Shown: positions 24,300 through 35,527 of the stretch, in pieces
How positions within the stretch are numbered: position 1 is the first letter of the stretch
How the letters are laid out: every line of letters starts with the position of its first letter
NCBI GenBank assembly: GCA_014338405.1
Contig: JTDE01000708.1
Span: forward strand, 139,349-203,348
Length of the DNA stretch: 64,000 bases
Direction: 5' to 3'
DNA from: Paragonimus skrjabini miyazakii
Lineage: Eukaryota > Platyhelminthes > Trematoda > Plagiorchiida > Troglotrematidae
Made by a program: the position numbers and the translations under genes
Notes under the pieces: model-generated
What the model saw: only the letters and a program-made list of their open reading frames with translations
Databases searched by the model: none
What the model was told of the DNA's origin: nothing

Positions 24300-26665
24300 G
24301 TAGATCAATTTATCTCATGACATGGTGAAGAAAGATCTGGATAGCAAAGAACCATTCATCCGGAAGGAGACGCTTGCACTTCTGTGTTCAGGACAATTAG
24401 GTTTTCATACTTGCATTGAAGGTAGTCAGAGTGAATGGGACAATGGAATTTGTAATAGGTGTGCTATCACAGATATGTGGTTCAGTGTTATCGACTCACA
24501 TTTGCTGCCTTGAACTACAGAAATGTGCTACTGGTTCTTGCGGGACAATGCCGTCGAGCTCCATCGTATTAGATTGATGAAACAGTTCAGAGTTAGCAAC
24601 AAACTTCAGTTCTTTTTCTGATCATTGCGCTTACCATATCTAAGCCCAATCGAGAACAATGGCTTCGTTGGCTAGTTGAAGAGTATAAAACAACAGCACA
24701 TGTCCAGTCTTAGTAGGTCTGACAAATTTCAAAATCGACTTGCCTTCTGATCACCCATGGCAACAAATTATTGGAAATCGTGACACAAACAATCGAGATG
24801 ATTATTAAGGCCTTCTGTAGAAACTTGTGCTGCTTATGTTAGTTTTCGCTTTTTTTATCAAAGAGGGGCAGATCATTCTGATCATGCCGGTAAAAGTCCA
24901 GTGTAATGATCAACACTTTTGAAACGTAAATCTTTAAGTAATGGAAAATCCGTGACTTTAAAAAGTATTCTAGGCAGTGCGTTCCGATGGACGGCAACTT
25001 TTGGAGAAGTTTTGGTCTCGGAACAATATATGAACGGGCGTCTACACATCCAAAGCATGGTCATCGACCGATAAACCGATCAGTCGGCTGTATTATAAGA
25101 AAATACATCACTCAAATCCTTCCGAAATGCGGCTGCTCGTGTGATGACGGCGAATGCTTGAGGTGTGTCAGCAAACGTTCGTGTTGCATATCAAGTCTAG
25201 TCATTTTTTAATCTGTAGACCGCCAAGGAAACGTGTTACGGATCTCAAAGAAAATCGATCAATATTATTATTGTTCATCAGTTAGAACCAACGCATGTGC
25301 TCATCAATCTGTTCAGTGGTTCCGAGTCGTTGTAACAAAAACGGTGATCAGGCGGGTGGACATTACCTAAACTATTCGAGGAGATAACAATTAGGTCAGC
25401 CGCTGAGATAATCCTTAATTTTGCTGGCTGATTTGTGACACAAAAAGCAAACTGCTTGTATATTTATGGCGTCAACACTCCTAACTGTGTTCCCGAAAAA
25501 TTAACGCCGATTTCTCAATAACAATCTTCCGGGCAACCACTGTACACTGATTGGCTACATGTATCACTTTCACGTAGAAAGCTGAACGATTGACCAGACA
25601 ATGGTTTTGGTCTGAATTGGTGAAGTCTACCAAGCCTTATGGTGAGCAGAGTTATTTGCCATAATCGGTGATGCACAAATTAAGTCCTAATGTATATACA
25701 TCAATCAGGTAATTGAAAAGAGTTCTTTTTACGTCTCCATTACGCATAACCACGTTTTATTAGATTACCAGACTAGCTCATTTAATCACACTGCTCAGTC
25801 ATTCAGATAATGCTGTGTGTTCTTTATCATCGATGACAGTAACAATAACGATTAATCCTCTATCAACGCACAGCGGAACAGAAGAACTTAGGCGCAGATT
25901 ATTCCAATGTGTTCACTTTCGCAGGTTGACTGAGTGATCAGATGATTGCGTGCCTAGATATTTAGTTGATTGATTGGCCGGTTAGCTGGTTAGGTATTTG
26001 TTGTTAATGTCTAATTGACTGGCGGGCCGATTGGTGTCATGGTTTAAGTGTCTATATTACAGACAACGCACCGGTAGGTAGAGGGCATGTGAAAACATAT
26101 GGCGCGCGTTTCGCACACGCAATCTTAATGAATCAACGGAATTTAGAAGACTGAATTGCGACGGGTAGTTTTTGCAAATCAGCTGAATACCAAATGCGGG
26201 CCTAGTCAATCAAAGCACTACTAGAGAATATGAAACATTCAGCAGTACAGCTACAGTATCCTTTTCTCTGTATCTGAACGAACATGATAAACTTCAGAGT
26301 AACCGAGTGGTTTAGATACGCATTAGGACTGTCAAAACACTATCTGTTTCAGGTGTGTAAATGTGGTTATTATGTTGAAACGGACTGTTCCTGATCTGCC
26401 TGTGTAGTGTAAGCCAATTTGATACGAATGATTTCTTGACGTAAGATTGAACACGAACCGAATGTCAATGCATCATGTGACTAAATTCAGGTATCAGTGG
26501 AAGTTATTAGAGATAATTACTGTCTCTGGTTGCCAACTTGTCTCCTGAGGCAGCCAATTGTAAAGTAGAGCTGATTCATTCAAAGGCACTTGTTTTTTGT
26601 AGTTTGATTGTGCGCGCACTTCTTGCCTGATTCCATGTCATTGTTAAGAAACTTACTTATCGGCA
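24300..26665. other. unassigned DNA
   Basis: No supported gene. The Cys-containing plus frame 24987-25211 and its antisense partner lack domain patterns. Around 25960-26040 there is a degenerate GATTGGT/GGTTAGT low-complexity stretch similar in style to 34360-34625. Confidence 0.4.
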
Positions 26666-26667
26666 AT

Positions 26668-26980
26668 ACAATTTCAATGCTCATCGGTGGCGCTGATGGA
26701 GTCCAGCGTGAACTGAATAACAAATCTTGTTCGGGCAGTCAGTCTACCGGAAACTTTGATGGATTCCATATGAGACAGTAGGTGCGGTGGATAAATGAGA
26801 CCAAATGTGAAATCTCTGAGCTTCTGGCATGGCTTTGCGCTCCAGCTAGTAGAACATTAGTCGTGTGTGGACATGCCGTTTCTGTCGCTGGTTCGAATCC
26901 AGCCGAATCACAGGTTTTTCTTAGTTGGGTCTCTCCCATATTATCAGATTCGCCTAACTATTTATCAGTAGTAAAATACA
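26668..26980 (+). mobile_element. SINE-A, near full-length
   Basis: It starts near GGTGGCGCTGATGG and TCCAGCGTGAACTGA, then GGATTCCATATGAGACAG and CCAAATGTGAAATCTCTGAG. A decayed A-box region follows at about 26830, with a perfect B box GGTTCGAATCC at 26890-26900, then the tail ATTATCAGATTCGCCTAACT and TTATCAGTAG. The tRNA-like boxes lie near the middle of the unit, about 150 nt from the 5' end. The 66-93 codon frames here are not genes. Confidence 0.85.
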
Positions 26981-27059
26981 GTGTTCTTTGGAAAACCACT
27001 TCCATGAGATGCTTCCTGTCGAGTGGAGTGAAGTTTTTCATATTTTTTCAAAATCTAGT

Positions 27060-27600
27060 CTAGCTTAGTTTGCATTACCCTATCGGACAGTTTGAAACTG
27101 CTGTTCATCTCTCCCATTCTGCACGGAGTGATGCGGTGCAGATTTCACCTGTTGCACACAGATGCTGTGTTGAGGCTGTTGTAAAACCTTGAGTATGAAG
27201 GAAACTGTGTTGTCGGTAGGATTCGTGTTGGGGCATCCACAGAATCGAAAAAGGCAGGTCATAATTTGGTGTTGGAATACTGTGTATGAGTATGGACGAT
27301 GGACCAGACGCCAGTTTCTAGACGGTGAGCGAAAAATATAAGCAGATGAATCTATTCTTCGATTGGATCAAAATAGTCCACATGCATATATTGTCATGGT
27401 CATCCTGACCAGCATCATGAGTAGACTTTTTCTCTGAATTTTTTGACAGGCTTCATAAGCGTTTAAAAATCGTTCAGTGCCGGAATCAACAATTTTCCCC
27501 AGCATCCACCCTTCACAAAAGCCTTCAATTTGGTGAAGATCTCATGTAAATCATGCAGTTCTTCGAGTGGCTACTGAGGTATGGTTTAATTACGCGACAG
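27060..27600 (-). pseudogene. Ty3/gypsy integrase remnant
   Basis: Minus-strand order is that of a gypsy integrase. A decayed HHCC zinc-binding region (LHDLHEIFTKLKAF, near 27560-27510) is followed by CQK near 27450. The core block MHVDYFDPIEE (27387-27355) holds the first catalytic Asp. FRFCGCPNTNPTDN (about 27245-27209) holds the second Asp. KSAPHHSVQNGRDE (about 27160-27107) ends with the position expected for the catalytic Glu. Frames shift at least once and one stop interrupts it after the first Asp block. It continues directly from the RNase H remnant at 27798-28080, so the two are one pol gene. Confidence 0.8.
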
Positions 27601-27797
27601 CCCTAGAAAACGCAAACATCGCTTATTTTTAGTTCACTCTTTTTGGCTATGGAGTGGTTGAAAATATCAGTGACTTTCGAAAGACACCTGATTACTAGAG
27701 CGCATTGATCCATCAATTATCTTATCTGGTTGTTTAGATATGATCGCGTAGCTAGCTGCTGCATATGTTTTATCTACGAGAGAGATTTGATGCTGAG

Positions 27798-28080
27798 CTA
27801 ACTAAGAGGAGGGAATCCGATGTATTGACTGTGGTGATAATGATCCATTTTGCCTAATGAAGCATGCAACTGTAGGTACGTAAAAGCAAGGTTCATTCTT
27901 ACACTCCCGTTAAACACATGTTGGCTTTCCGTTCTCCCTCCTGACAGTGTGAAGAAAGGCTTTTGATCATTGTGAACTTGAAAATATCGTTTCCAGTAGT
28001 ACTTATGAAGAGTACACACAAAACTCACATTACAAATACAGAAGGAACCACCACTCTGTCTTTTTCTTCACAATAAATAT
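27798..28080 (-). pseudogene. Ty3/gypsy RNase H remnant
   Basis: The minus-strand frame beginning MSFVCTLHKYYWKRYFQVHN matches the gypsy RNase H C-terminal half. The family has HKYLYGR-F-L-TDHKPL, and here the sequence reads HKYYWKRYFQVHNDQKPF. Upstream, near 28075, CEEKDRV matches the usual NYSQ-EKEAL block in another frame. Downstream comes the integrase at 27600-27060. The RT and LTRs of this copy are not visible. A SINE-B copy starts at about 28140. Confidence 0.75.
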
Positions 28081-28139
28081 CTTTCTTCCTTTCACGTTGA
28101 AAACAAGTCACACGTGATCCCGGATTTTGCATTCAGACA

Positions 28140-28215
28140 AAACCTACGGGAGTGCGAAAGCTGCGACCAAATTTGAGTGATGTTCAGCTTAAAGTCTATC
28201 AAATCTACAACTACT
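28140..28215 (+). repeat. SINE-B, 3' fragment
   Basis: GGGAGTGCGAAAGCTGCGAC and GTGATGTTCAG, then an altered CTACAACTACTGACCGATAA tail, match the last part of SINE-B. It lies directly upstream of a longer degenerate copy in the same orientation. Confidence 0.65.
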
Positions 28216-28269
28216 GACCGATAAACTTAAATACTGCTCAGTAGGTTTAATGAAATAGTAGATTTTAAC

Positions 28270-28632
28270 TTGAATGGGAAGTCCCACTCGTGGGGTTACC
28301 GAAAGGAGTTGACAAGTGGTAACTGATTCTGGTCGGGACGATTCGGAAAACGTAATCATTGCTAACAAGCGAAAGTGGTTGGATCCCCAGTTATCAAAGT
28401 CCGATCGTATTAATATTGAGGTCAACAGAGCAACTGTCAATACGGTTGTCTTAAGAAAGCATGACCAGGATTCTAATACCGGCTGTTATAAGTATATGCA
28501 ATACCAACGAGTTTTAACAAGAGAGGAACTCGAGTCTAATGCTTCTGATCGAAAAGAACTATTTGGAAAGTCTGTGAGAATGAAAAAGTTGCGTTTAGAC
28601 GTGCGACTTGAAATTAACCAAATCCCAGACTA
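28270..28632 (+). mobile_element. SINE-B, degenerate copy
   Basis: The single-arm 5' region is recognisable by AACAAGCGAAAGTGGTTGGA. The tRNA-like segment is decayed (AACTGTCAATACGGTTG, then GATTCTAATACCGGC). The ribozyme position retains only CTCGAGTCTAATGC with the CTGACGA box lost. The tail region CCAAATCCCAGACTA is present. The 105-codon frame across it is accidental. Confidence 0.7.
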
Positions 28633-28639
28633 ACTTGTG

Positions 28640-29470
28640 CTCAATAGTGAGTCTTGGAAGTTTCTTTGTAAAAAGGCGTACACTACAGCAAATCTCCTTT
28701 GAACTCGTGCAGCAGAAAACCTTGATAATGTGACAACACTTCTAGGTATAACTGGACCCCGACCTAGTCTATAGGTTTTAGAACACCAAAGACTCATCTT
28801 ATGTGGGCAAAACATTCTTAATAAGATAAGATGCGACATTAACTGTCTCAGTCCATTAAAGATGTTCGAGTTCTTCAACTTTGACCCATTTCGTACCAAA
28901 AAAAATAATTTTGCGAGATGGACCTATTTATCACAATTTTATCATTTAGATAACACGCGACATAAACTTTACAAAATTCCTGTACGAAAGCAAAATGTTG
29001 CAGAACAAAATACAAAGTCACAAAGCCACGTCAGTCCCACAGTCACAATTATGTGTTTTCGCGCACATAATTTTGACAAGCCTACCAATTAGCGAGGCTT
29101 CCACAAATAAAAACAATCGATAGCTTCTACCGTGCCCAATCACATTAAACATTGAATTTGAATCTACTCTGTGCCGAGTTCCTGACAGATGTTTGGCAAT
29201 CTGTGGATGAACTCTGTGGGAATGTTTATCGATTCACCTGGTTGGCATCCACTATTGGTCAGCCACTCGGGACTATGTTCACTTGTTCACATTTATTCTC
29301 AGGAAAATTTTTGATAGCAGCGTATTAGTGATATGTTGCTCTTGTTCCTCATCAATTGTGTTCGGGATACCGGTAGTACGAATTTGATATGGATGTGCTT
29401 CCCCAATGTTTCTTCATGGGTACTTGGTGTGAAACTCATGAAATTCAGGTTGGTTTGGAATTAATCGGGT
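28640..29470. other. unassigned DNA, possibly PLE-flanking
   Basis: No clear feature. The stretch 29160-29470 may be the decayed C-terminal continuation of the PLE fragment to its right, but no GIY-YIG motif is legible. Confidence 0.3.
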
Positions 29471-29479
29471 GCAGAACAT

Positions 29480-29830
29480 GTTCAATAGTCGTGCGTGCAG
29501 ATTGCACATCCCACGAGAGCAGACGATAGTTTTCATCTAACTCGTTTGTAGCTGGCACATTTCAGTTGGAACCTCTTGAATCCGTTCGTAATCTTCAACG
29601 ATAACCAAGACACCGTCGACATACTGCTTGAAGACTTTTTCATCCGTGATGGCGGTTTCCGCCTTTCGTCCAATCTCTGACACGTAAACCTCAATCAGTG
29701 ATAGTACAAGAAAAATTCTTAACGAGACATCATTAGTTTACTTGAAGCTCTCGTCCTCGAAATAAAACTCTATACTTTCTGTTCAGACTGAAAGTCGGAG
29801 GCTCCAAACTGTTTTGTGGATAGAAATAAA
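29480..29830 (-). pseudogene. second Penelope-like RT fragment
   Basis: Minus-strand translation contains FYFEDESFK (motif B approach, about 29770), then in one open frame of about 42 codons LIEVYVSEIGRKAETAITDE and VFKQYVDGVLVIVEDYERIQ (29697-29575). A shifted NELDENYRLL follows. The spacing from motif B to YVDG is as in PLE RT. The catalytic box reads YVDG, so the second Asp is lost. The wording differs clearly from the element at 12.5-14 kb (FMAKVEQ versus VYVSEIGRKAE), so it is a separate PLE lineage. It is truncated on both sides. Confidence 0.8.
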
Positions 29831-29929
29831 ATAGTACGAAAATTTGATGATCTCATGCGAGTGAACATTAGTGAATAGGAACTTCAAGAAGTTGGATACC
29901 ATTAATGATGTCTGCACGCATTCCTAGGT

Positions 29930-29962
29930 GTTGTTGTTGTTGTTGTTGCTGCTGCTGCTGCT
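29930..29962. repeat. TTG/CTG trinucleotide microsatellite
   Basis: About six TTG units followed by about five CTG units. This is simple sequence that could be length-variable. It lies in no recognised gene. Confidence 0.95.
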
Positions 29963-32449
29963 CGAATCGATTAACATTCCCACAAGTAATAGAGAGTGAG
30001 CATGCCGTGGATTCAAAGCCAGCAGAAATGATCGATTACACACATTTGTAGAAGCCAAGTATCAGGAACAGTAGTATGCGCAAAAGACAACTAACGCTTG
30101 CGTTCTGGTTACCTCGGTTTAGCCGGACACGTAGCCCGTAAGTAGCTTTTGCTTTTATCTATGATTATTGGAATTTTTGCACCAATCTTTGTAATGTTCA
30201 GGCCGCAAGTTATGCGACTGAGTACGCGAGAAATGGGTCCATTATGTAAAAAAAACTGTTCTTCGCAGAATGTTTTAATGAGTGCATGATACGACAGTTT
30301 TCACACTTGGTTCATTTTATCTAAAGTGATCAAATAGCAATGACAGTTTGTGCTAGTTTTGGAAGCAACAGTGTCCTCCAAATATACACAAGTAAAATAA
30401 ACATGTGTTATCAAACCTTGTAGAATCCTTTGGAAATCCTCAAGCATAGAGGGATTTCTGAATGATAACCGTGTATACCGTAAAAGACCCGTAGGATTAA
30501 CGGTTATATTCTGTGTAAGAATTATTAATTTCCACTTCGGAGTGAGCATAGAAAAGTCTTGCTTTCTAAACTTTTGTCATTAGCCAGCATAGCAAATATC
30601 TGGTTAAGAATAGAATCATGATTAGTTCAGAATCACCACGGGTGCTTGCAAAGTCATTTGTGAGATTTACACAAATATTTGTCTGTTCCACTTGGAGTCT
30701 GTTTAACTCTTCTTTCACCTTTGGTCCTTGGAATTATGTGGCCCTCTTGATTTGAATAAATGCGGCTGAGAATTCGAAGTCAACTTAAGGTTAACCTAAG
30801 ACCAATTCTATCTGCCGAATTTGTCTCCAAGAACAAAATGCCCTTGACCAAAGATTCCTCGGTTTTCATTTCTCCTGCTGCTATTCTAACCACGTCTGCT
30901 ATGCCTGATAGATTAACCACGGCCAAACGGATACTGACAATCTTGGGTTACCACTTACATTGACAAAATTCCTCCTTGACTACGATATGAAACACGATCA
31001 TTGCGCTTTCCCAATCACAAAATTCATCGCTCAGTTTAAGTTCGCGAAGCTGACTACTCTGAGGACAATTAGGGTAATCCCCTTCCGGAAACGATGTCGA
31101 TGATCGTTACTGACACTCCGATGCTACTTTCCATACGAACGGGCTGACTCCTGAGTTGCAACTGAACAGGATAGTGCGGGGGCCTACAGCATTTTCTTGT
31201 GACAGCGCTCCAAAAGCTAACATATGTAGAGTCTTTTTTGGGGAACCCTCAGTAGCTTTCATCGGTCTCTTTATTGAATCAGGTTTTCGACGAAAATAAA
31301 ATTTTAAATGTCGCACTCGAGCCAACTTTCTAATTTTCAACACGCTGTTAACAAACGGCTCGCTATTGACAATACTCGTTAACAAAGAAGCATCACTTTT
31401 CATATTGTTAGAGTTTAAACGAGTTGCTGTTATGTTCCAGTGATGTGACTGTTGATTTGGTGATGCTTTCAATCACACCCCCTTTCGTCTGTTCTGGAGA
31501 CAACATTTCCACTCTGTGGTAAAAGTTCGTGCATCCTATCACGTTAGCTTGAACTCAATCTCCCAAAGTAAATTTTCACATGCCTGTTCGCTCTGGACAA
31601 CCTAATGCAAACAGAATGGGATTGTTTTTCTTGCAATGTAGATTGTTTTATATTTCGGTTGAAATCAGTTATCGTAATCTTATTGCAAAGGGTGCTTGTT
31701 CAACGCCAGAAGGAAGTTAGTTGTAACCTGATGCGACTTCCAGAAAAAGCATCTCTCAATCTAGATATGCTGATATTCAATCCATGCCTCACTCGATGTG
31801 TCGATTGCATTGGTAATGTTACCCCTTGTTTCTAGTATATAATGCATCCAAATATCCCTCTCTTCGGCAGCTCAGAAATTGTCGAAGTAATTTACTTTTG
31901 TGGGTCATTGGTAGAACAATAGTTTGTTGCAACACAGTTGAAAGTTTAAGAATTCTGAATGTCTTCACTTTTAACGGTTCTAAACGAATACTGTTGGATT
32001 TACACATGCAGTACATTCAAGTTGTGTGGATTAACGCAACAGTACGGTCAAGTTCCCCATCACGAACAGATAATACTGTAAGTTCAAGTAGACGGACTAC
32101 AAACTGGCAGAGAAACGGGGCCTGTTACTCAAGTATGGTTACAGAATGTGTGTTGAAGATACCAAGTCTTACTGCATCGGCAAACTTCACATTTGGCCTA
32201 AGGGTCCGGGACCGTAATCAATAGCCTTCGAGGTAACTGAAGATCAAGGACAATTTCGACCAACATGAACGCCACCAAAAACTGTGAATTATTCAGAAGT
32301 GAAATTGCAACTATTGTCTGTTTACAAGGACATTTATTTGGCTTATTGACAGACTGATCTTTCTGGTAATAATCCGGTCGTTTGGTTGGTCGATTAATTT
32401 TTTGTTTCACTGGTTAGTGAACTGCCAGATGATGAAGGTGATTTGTTGG
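29963..32449. other. unassigned DNA
   Basis: The plus frames at 30760-30963 and 31826-32224 and the minus frame at 31107-31472 (121 codons) show no motif I can name and no convincing splice sites. No repeat family from elsewhere in the window is visible. Confidence 0.4.
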
Positions 32450-32547
32450 AATATCCGCACCAAATTTAGTACGAATGAAGTCAGACAGTTTGGGCGTCGT
32501 GTTTAGCATGTTATTAATAAATGGATAGAGAATAACACAACGTTACG
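32450..32547 (-). mobile_element. PLE-associated terminal unit, truncated
   Basis: ATATCCGCACCAAATTTAGT and GAATGAAGTCAGACAGTTTG through CACAACGTTACGAATATCAC match the left edge of the unit at 6293. The copy is cut before the GAAGAAGGCC hairpin. Confidence 0.65.
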
Positions 32548-32879
32548 AATATCACAACGTGATTTGTTAGTTTGTAACCAAACTAACTGATTGATTAGGT
32601 TCTGATCTGTTTGCTAAGTTATCCAGTTGATCTGTGTGGTGGATTACTAAAAATTGGGCTAAAAACATCAATCCCTCAGTATGATCGCTTTCTTGCTATT
32701 GTTTACTTCTCATCTGTAAGTTTTGATCACCGCATTCTTAGTTGACTGAACCGAAAATAATTTATTTGCGATTAGAGTACCTTAATTAATGCTTATCGAT
32801 AATGATTTATTTAACCAATAATTTGCGTTGACAATTTGACGAAATGCGAACAGATGGATTAGTAACTATGGCATCTAGA

Positions 32880-33130
32880 ATAGTCTCATTTGCGAAAACT
32901 CTGGACTTCAGCTGAATTCGAACCACCGACAGAAACAATATGCATAAACGCGGCAGATGCTCTACCAGCTGAGCTACGAAGCCACGCCGGAAGCTGAGAA
33001 ATTTCACATTTGTACCCAGTTACCCACACAACCAACCGTGTTGTATGGAATCTACTAAATGATCAGGCCGATTGACTGCCCAAGCAGGATTTCTCGATCA
33101 ATTCACGCTGGAGACTATCAACGCAACCGA
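32880..33130 (-). mobile_element. SINE-A copy, member of a tandem pair
   Basis: The minus strand has the TTCGTAGCTCAGCTGGTAGAG D-arm-like A box, a B box GGTTCGAATTC, and the 5' flank (ACCAACCGTG, then the 5' part near 33110). It lies head-to-tail with the copy at 33131-33435. The 3' tail beyond CATTTGCGAAAACTC is lost. Confidence 0.85.
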
Positions 33131-33435
33131 TGAACATTGACATTGAATTACTGATAGGTAGTTTGGCAGATTTGATAATTTGGAAGAGATCCATTTGCGA
33201 AAACTCTGGACATCGGCTGGATTCGAACCAGCGACAGAAACACCATGCCCAAACGCGGCAAGCGCTCTACCAGCTGAGCTACGAAACCACGCCGGAAGCT
33301 CAGAGATTTCACATTTGGACCTAGTCACCCACCCAACCAACTGTGTCATACGGAATCCACTAAATGATCAAGCCGATTGACTGCCCAATCAAGATTTATC
33401 GATCAGTTCACGTTGCAAACCACGAACGCCACGAT
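33131..33435 (-). mobile_element. SINE-A, best-preserved full-length copy
   Basis: This is the reference copy. On the minus strand the 5' part runs from GTGGCGTTCGTGG through GTGAACTGATCGAT, GGATTCCGTATGACACAG and CCAAATGTGAAATCTCTGAG. A tRNA-like segment follows (33296-33220) with the A box GTAGCTCAGCTGGTAGAGC, which forms a perfect D-stem, and a B box GGTTCGAATCC inside a perfect CTGG/CCAG T-stem. The tail is AAATCTGCCAAACTACC, TATCAGTAAT. The segment between the stems cannot make an anticodon arm, so this is a SINE and not a tRNA gene. The frames across it are shadows. Confidence 0.9.
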
Positions 33436-33436
33436 T

Positions 33437-33492
33437 GTTCGCAAATGGGTCTCTTCTAAATTAACAAATCTGCCAAACCACTTATCAGAAAT
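33437..33492 (+). repeat. SINE-A 3' tail in opposite orientation
   Basis: TTCGCAAATGGGTCTCTTCT through AAATCTGCCAAACCACTTATCAG is the SINE-A tail on the plus strand, abutting the 5' end of the minus-strand copy. It makes the cluster 32880-33492 partly inverted. Confidence 0.8.
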
Positions 33493-35140
33493 GTGGAATC
33501 ATCAAATTGTTAAAAGTGGAGAAAAGATTATCAGAGGTTTTATGGTTAAAATCAGACTTTTGATCTCTCAACTGAGATAACAGATTAACACTGACACCTA
33601 GGAAACTCGCTGTTTTCAAGGAAGAATTTTTGCCTTCACACAAATTTGTCGGCAACAATAGTCCAAAATACAAATCCATGGACTTTTCTTTGCTGAGTAT
33701 TGGTAATAAAAAGAAAGACGTTAGCCAGGACACAATGAATAATTTAAACTTTGTGTACACCGATTCGTAGGAAACAAGAAATTCCATTTTCGATAGCCAC
33801 GCCAGATGAAGTCCCACGTACCCTTCAATCCTCCTGGTATCATAGGTTTCTGACATGTGATGGAGCCGTATAATCAAACGGAAAGATCTAACCTGTAAGT
33901 CACAAGCCACACACTAACCGTTGAACATGCCATCAATTTGTTTAAAACCACATGTTGTCGAGAACCGTCAACACAAAAAGTGTATGTGACAGTGCGTCTT
34001 CGTCGAGCGAAAATGGTTGTTGCTTTCGTAGAAATCACTGAAACGGGAATCATTTTTCGATAGGAGCTTCCACCAGATGTAAAACCCAATTAAGTATGGA
34101 AATGTCTTTCATTATGTCAACTAAGTCAAACTTGGATGTTACTAATTTGTCAATGTTGAAAACCACTCCGCTGTAAATCCAGAGGGGAATACGCAGAACC
34201 CCTGTTCACTGGTTGATTTAAGACTAGCCATGAAGAGGAGATGGGGGAATTACAAAGAAATGAATACAAACTATGGCAATCTACTGCTTTCGGCCTAGTA
34301 CGATTATTGATGTTTTCTTGAATCTCGCATCTATTACACTCTAAAAAAGATTGACTTGACGTTTCTTGTCTAACTATTTGCTTATCAAAATAGCCCTTTG
34401 GTTGTTTAACAGGTCTGCTTGGTTTTAAAATGGTTGAGTAACTAATTTCTAGTTGAATGGTTATGTGAGTACCTGATTATTTGATCGATTATTCACTATG
34501 ATTGATTGGTCGTTTCATTAAGTAACTGACTGACTACCTGACAGAGTAAGTGATGTGTTCATTGGTCGATTACCGGCTTGATAAATTGTTTTGCTTACAG
34601 GTTAGTTGGTTAGTTGATTAACTAAATAGTTAGCTGACTTTCCGGACAAGTTTGGGAATTAGGTTTAAGGCGAAATCGAATAAATGATGAATAGTTATGA
34701 GAACTGGTATTTCCCACCCACCCCCCGACCCACGCACACCATTTTCCCACCGAATTGTCAATACGGTAATGAATTTTGAACCCACTATGTTCCCCCTCTC
34801 TCACCTCCACACAGCTACTGCGCGCATTAAATCATTCAGACCAAGCGTTAGGTTGAACTAAAATTATCGCATAACCGCGCTCTGTACACATTATAACTCG
34901 TTTCATTTACACCTCGTTTCCATTCTCTAATCGGGTGTTGGCCTTGTGATTACTTCTGATTGAACCCGGTTTTTAGACAAGCTGGAGCGGGATATCAGGC
35001 TATACAATAATTAAATAATTAAAAATATGTAATTTGGCGAAGTCCGCTCAAGATTTAACTGACTAAACAAGACGTGTGTGTTGATTAATTGGCTTAATTA
35101 GTGACCTGGCGTTTCCGGGCTGACTCGCAAGTCAGTAGTT
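33493..35140. other. unassigned DNA with degenerate GATTGGT-type simple sequence
   Basis: The 141-codon minus frame at 33485-33910 overlaps the SINE-A tail and shows no domain. 34360-34625 is a loose array of GATT/GGTT/GACT-type short units (for example GGTTAGTTGGTTAGTTG) that looks like decayed simple sequence. No gene is supported. Confidence 0.45.
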
Positions 35141-35144
35141 GCAA

Positions 35145-35290
35145 GTAAATAGTTTGGCATATTAGTTAACTTAGAAGAGACCCAAATGTCGAAAACCGGG
35201 AGCTCGACTGGATTTGGAACCCAAACCCAAACAGCATTCCCAGAGGTGGCATGGGCTGTACCATTCATAGCAAATGTGCATCATGGAAAC
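35145..35290 (-). repeat. SINE-A, degenerate copy
   Basis: TAGTTTGGCATATTAG, GAAGAGACCCA and CTGGATTTGGAACCC correspond on the minus strand to the tail and B-box side of SINE-A. The A-box side is almost unreadable. Confidence 0.6.
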
Positions 35291-35527
35291 AGGTCATGTT
35301 GTTACCCAGCTAATTCGTTTGAAGTGTTGTTGCGTAATCGGAATCCGAAGTTGCTTGCTCTCTCCGAAGCAATGTTAATCAATACTCGCCATCCGGTCCT
35401 GTGTGTGTAAAGACTGTTGACTCACGCAGTTTGTCTGCCCTGGAACTGATAACATTCCTTTTTTTGTGTAAACCCAATCGTTGATTGTTTCTATTCGTGT
35501 TGCTATCTGAATGTCCTATATAATCCA

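Noticed and set aside
23871..24320. Reading frames of 137-145 codons
   Set aside because: They consist almost entirely of the N run.
24987..25211. Cysteine-rich secreted peptide
   Set aside because: No signal peptide, the cysteines cluster in a few codons only, and no exon borders are visible.
30760..30963. Gypsy RT fragment on the plus strand
   Set aside because: A weak resemblance to the region before the RT palm, but no motif A, B or C block could be found downstream.
33220..33296. Functional tRNA gene on the minus strand
   Set aside because: D-stem and T-stem are perfect, but the central part cannot form an anticodon arm or acceptor stem, and the same segment recurs in several SINE-A copies.
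33485..33910. 141-codon minus-strand frame as a gene
   Set aside because: It runs through a SINE-A tail, has no domain pattern and no splice or start context that stands out.
34360..34625. CRISPR-like or satellite array
   Set aside because: The short GATT/GGTT units have no constant length or spacer and look like decayed simple sequence in a eukaryotic genome.
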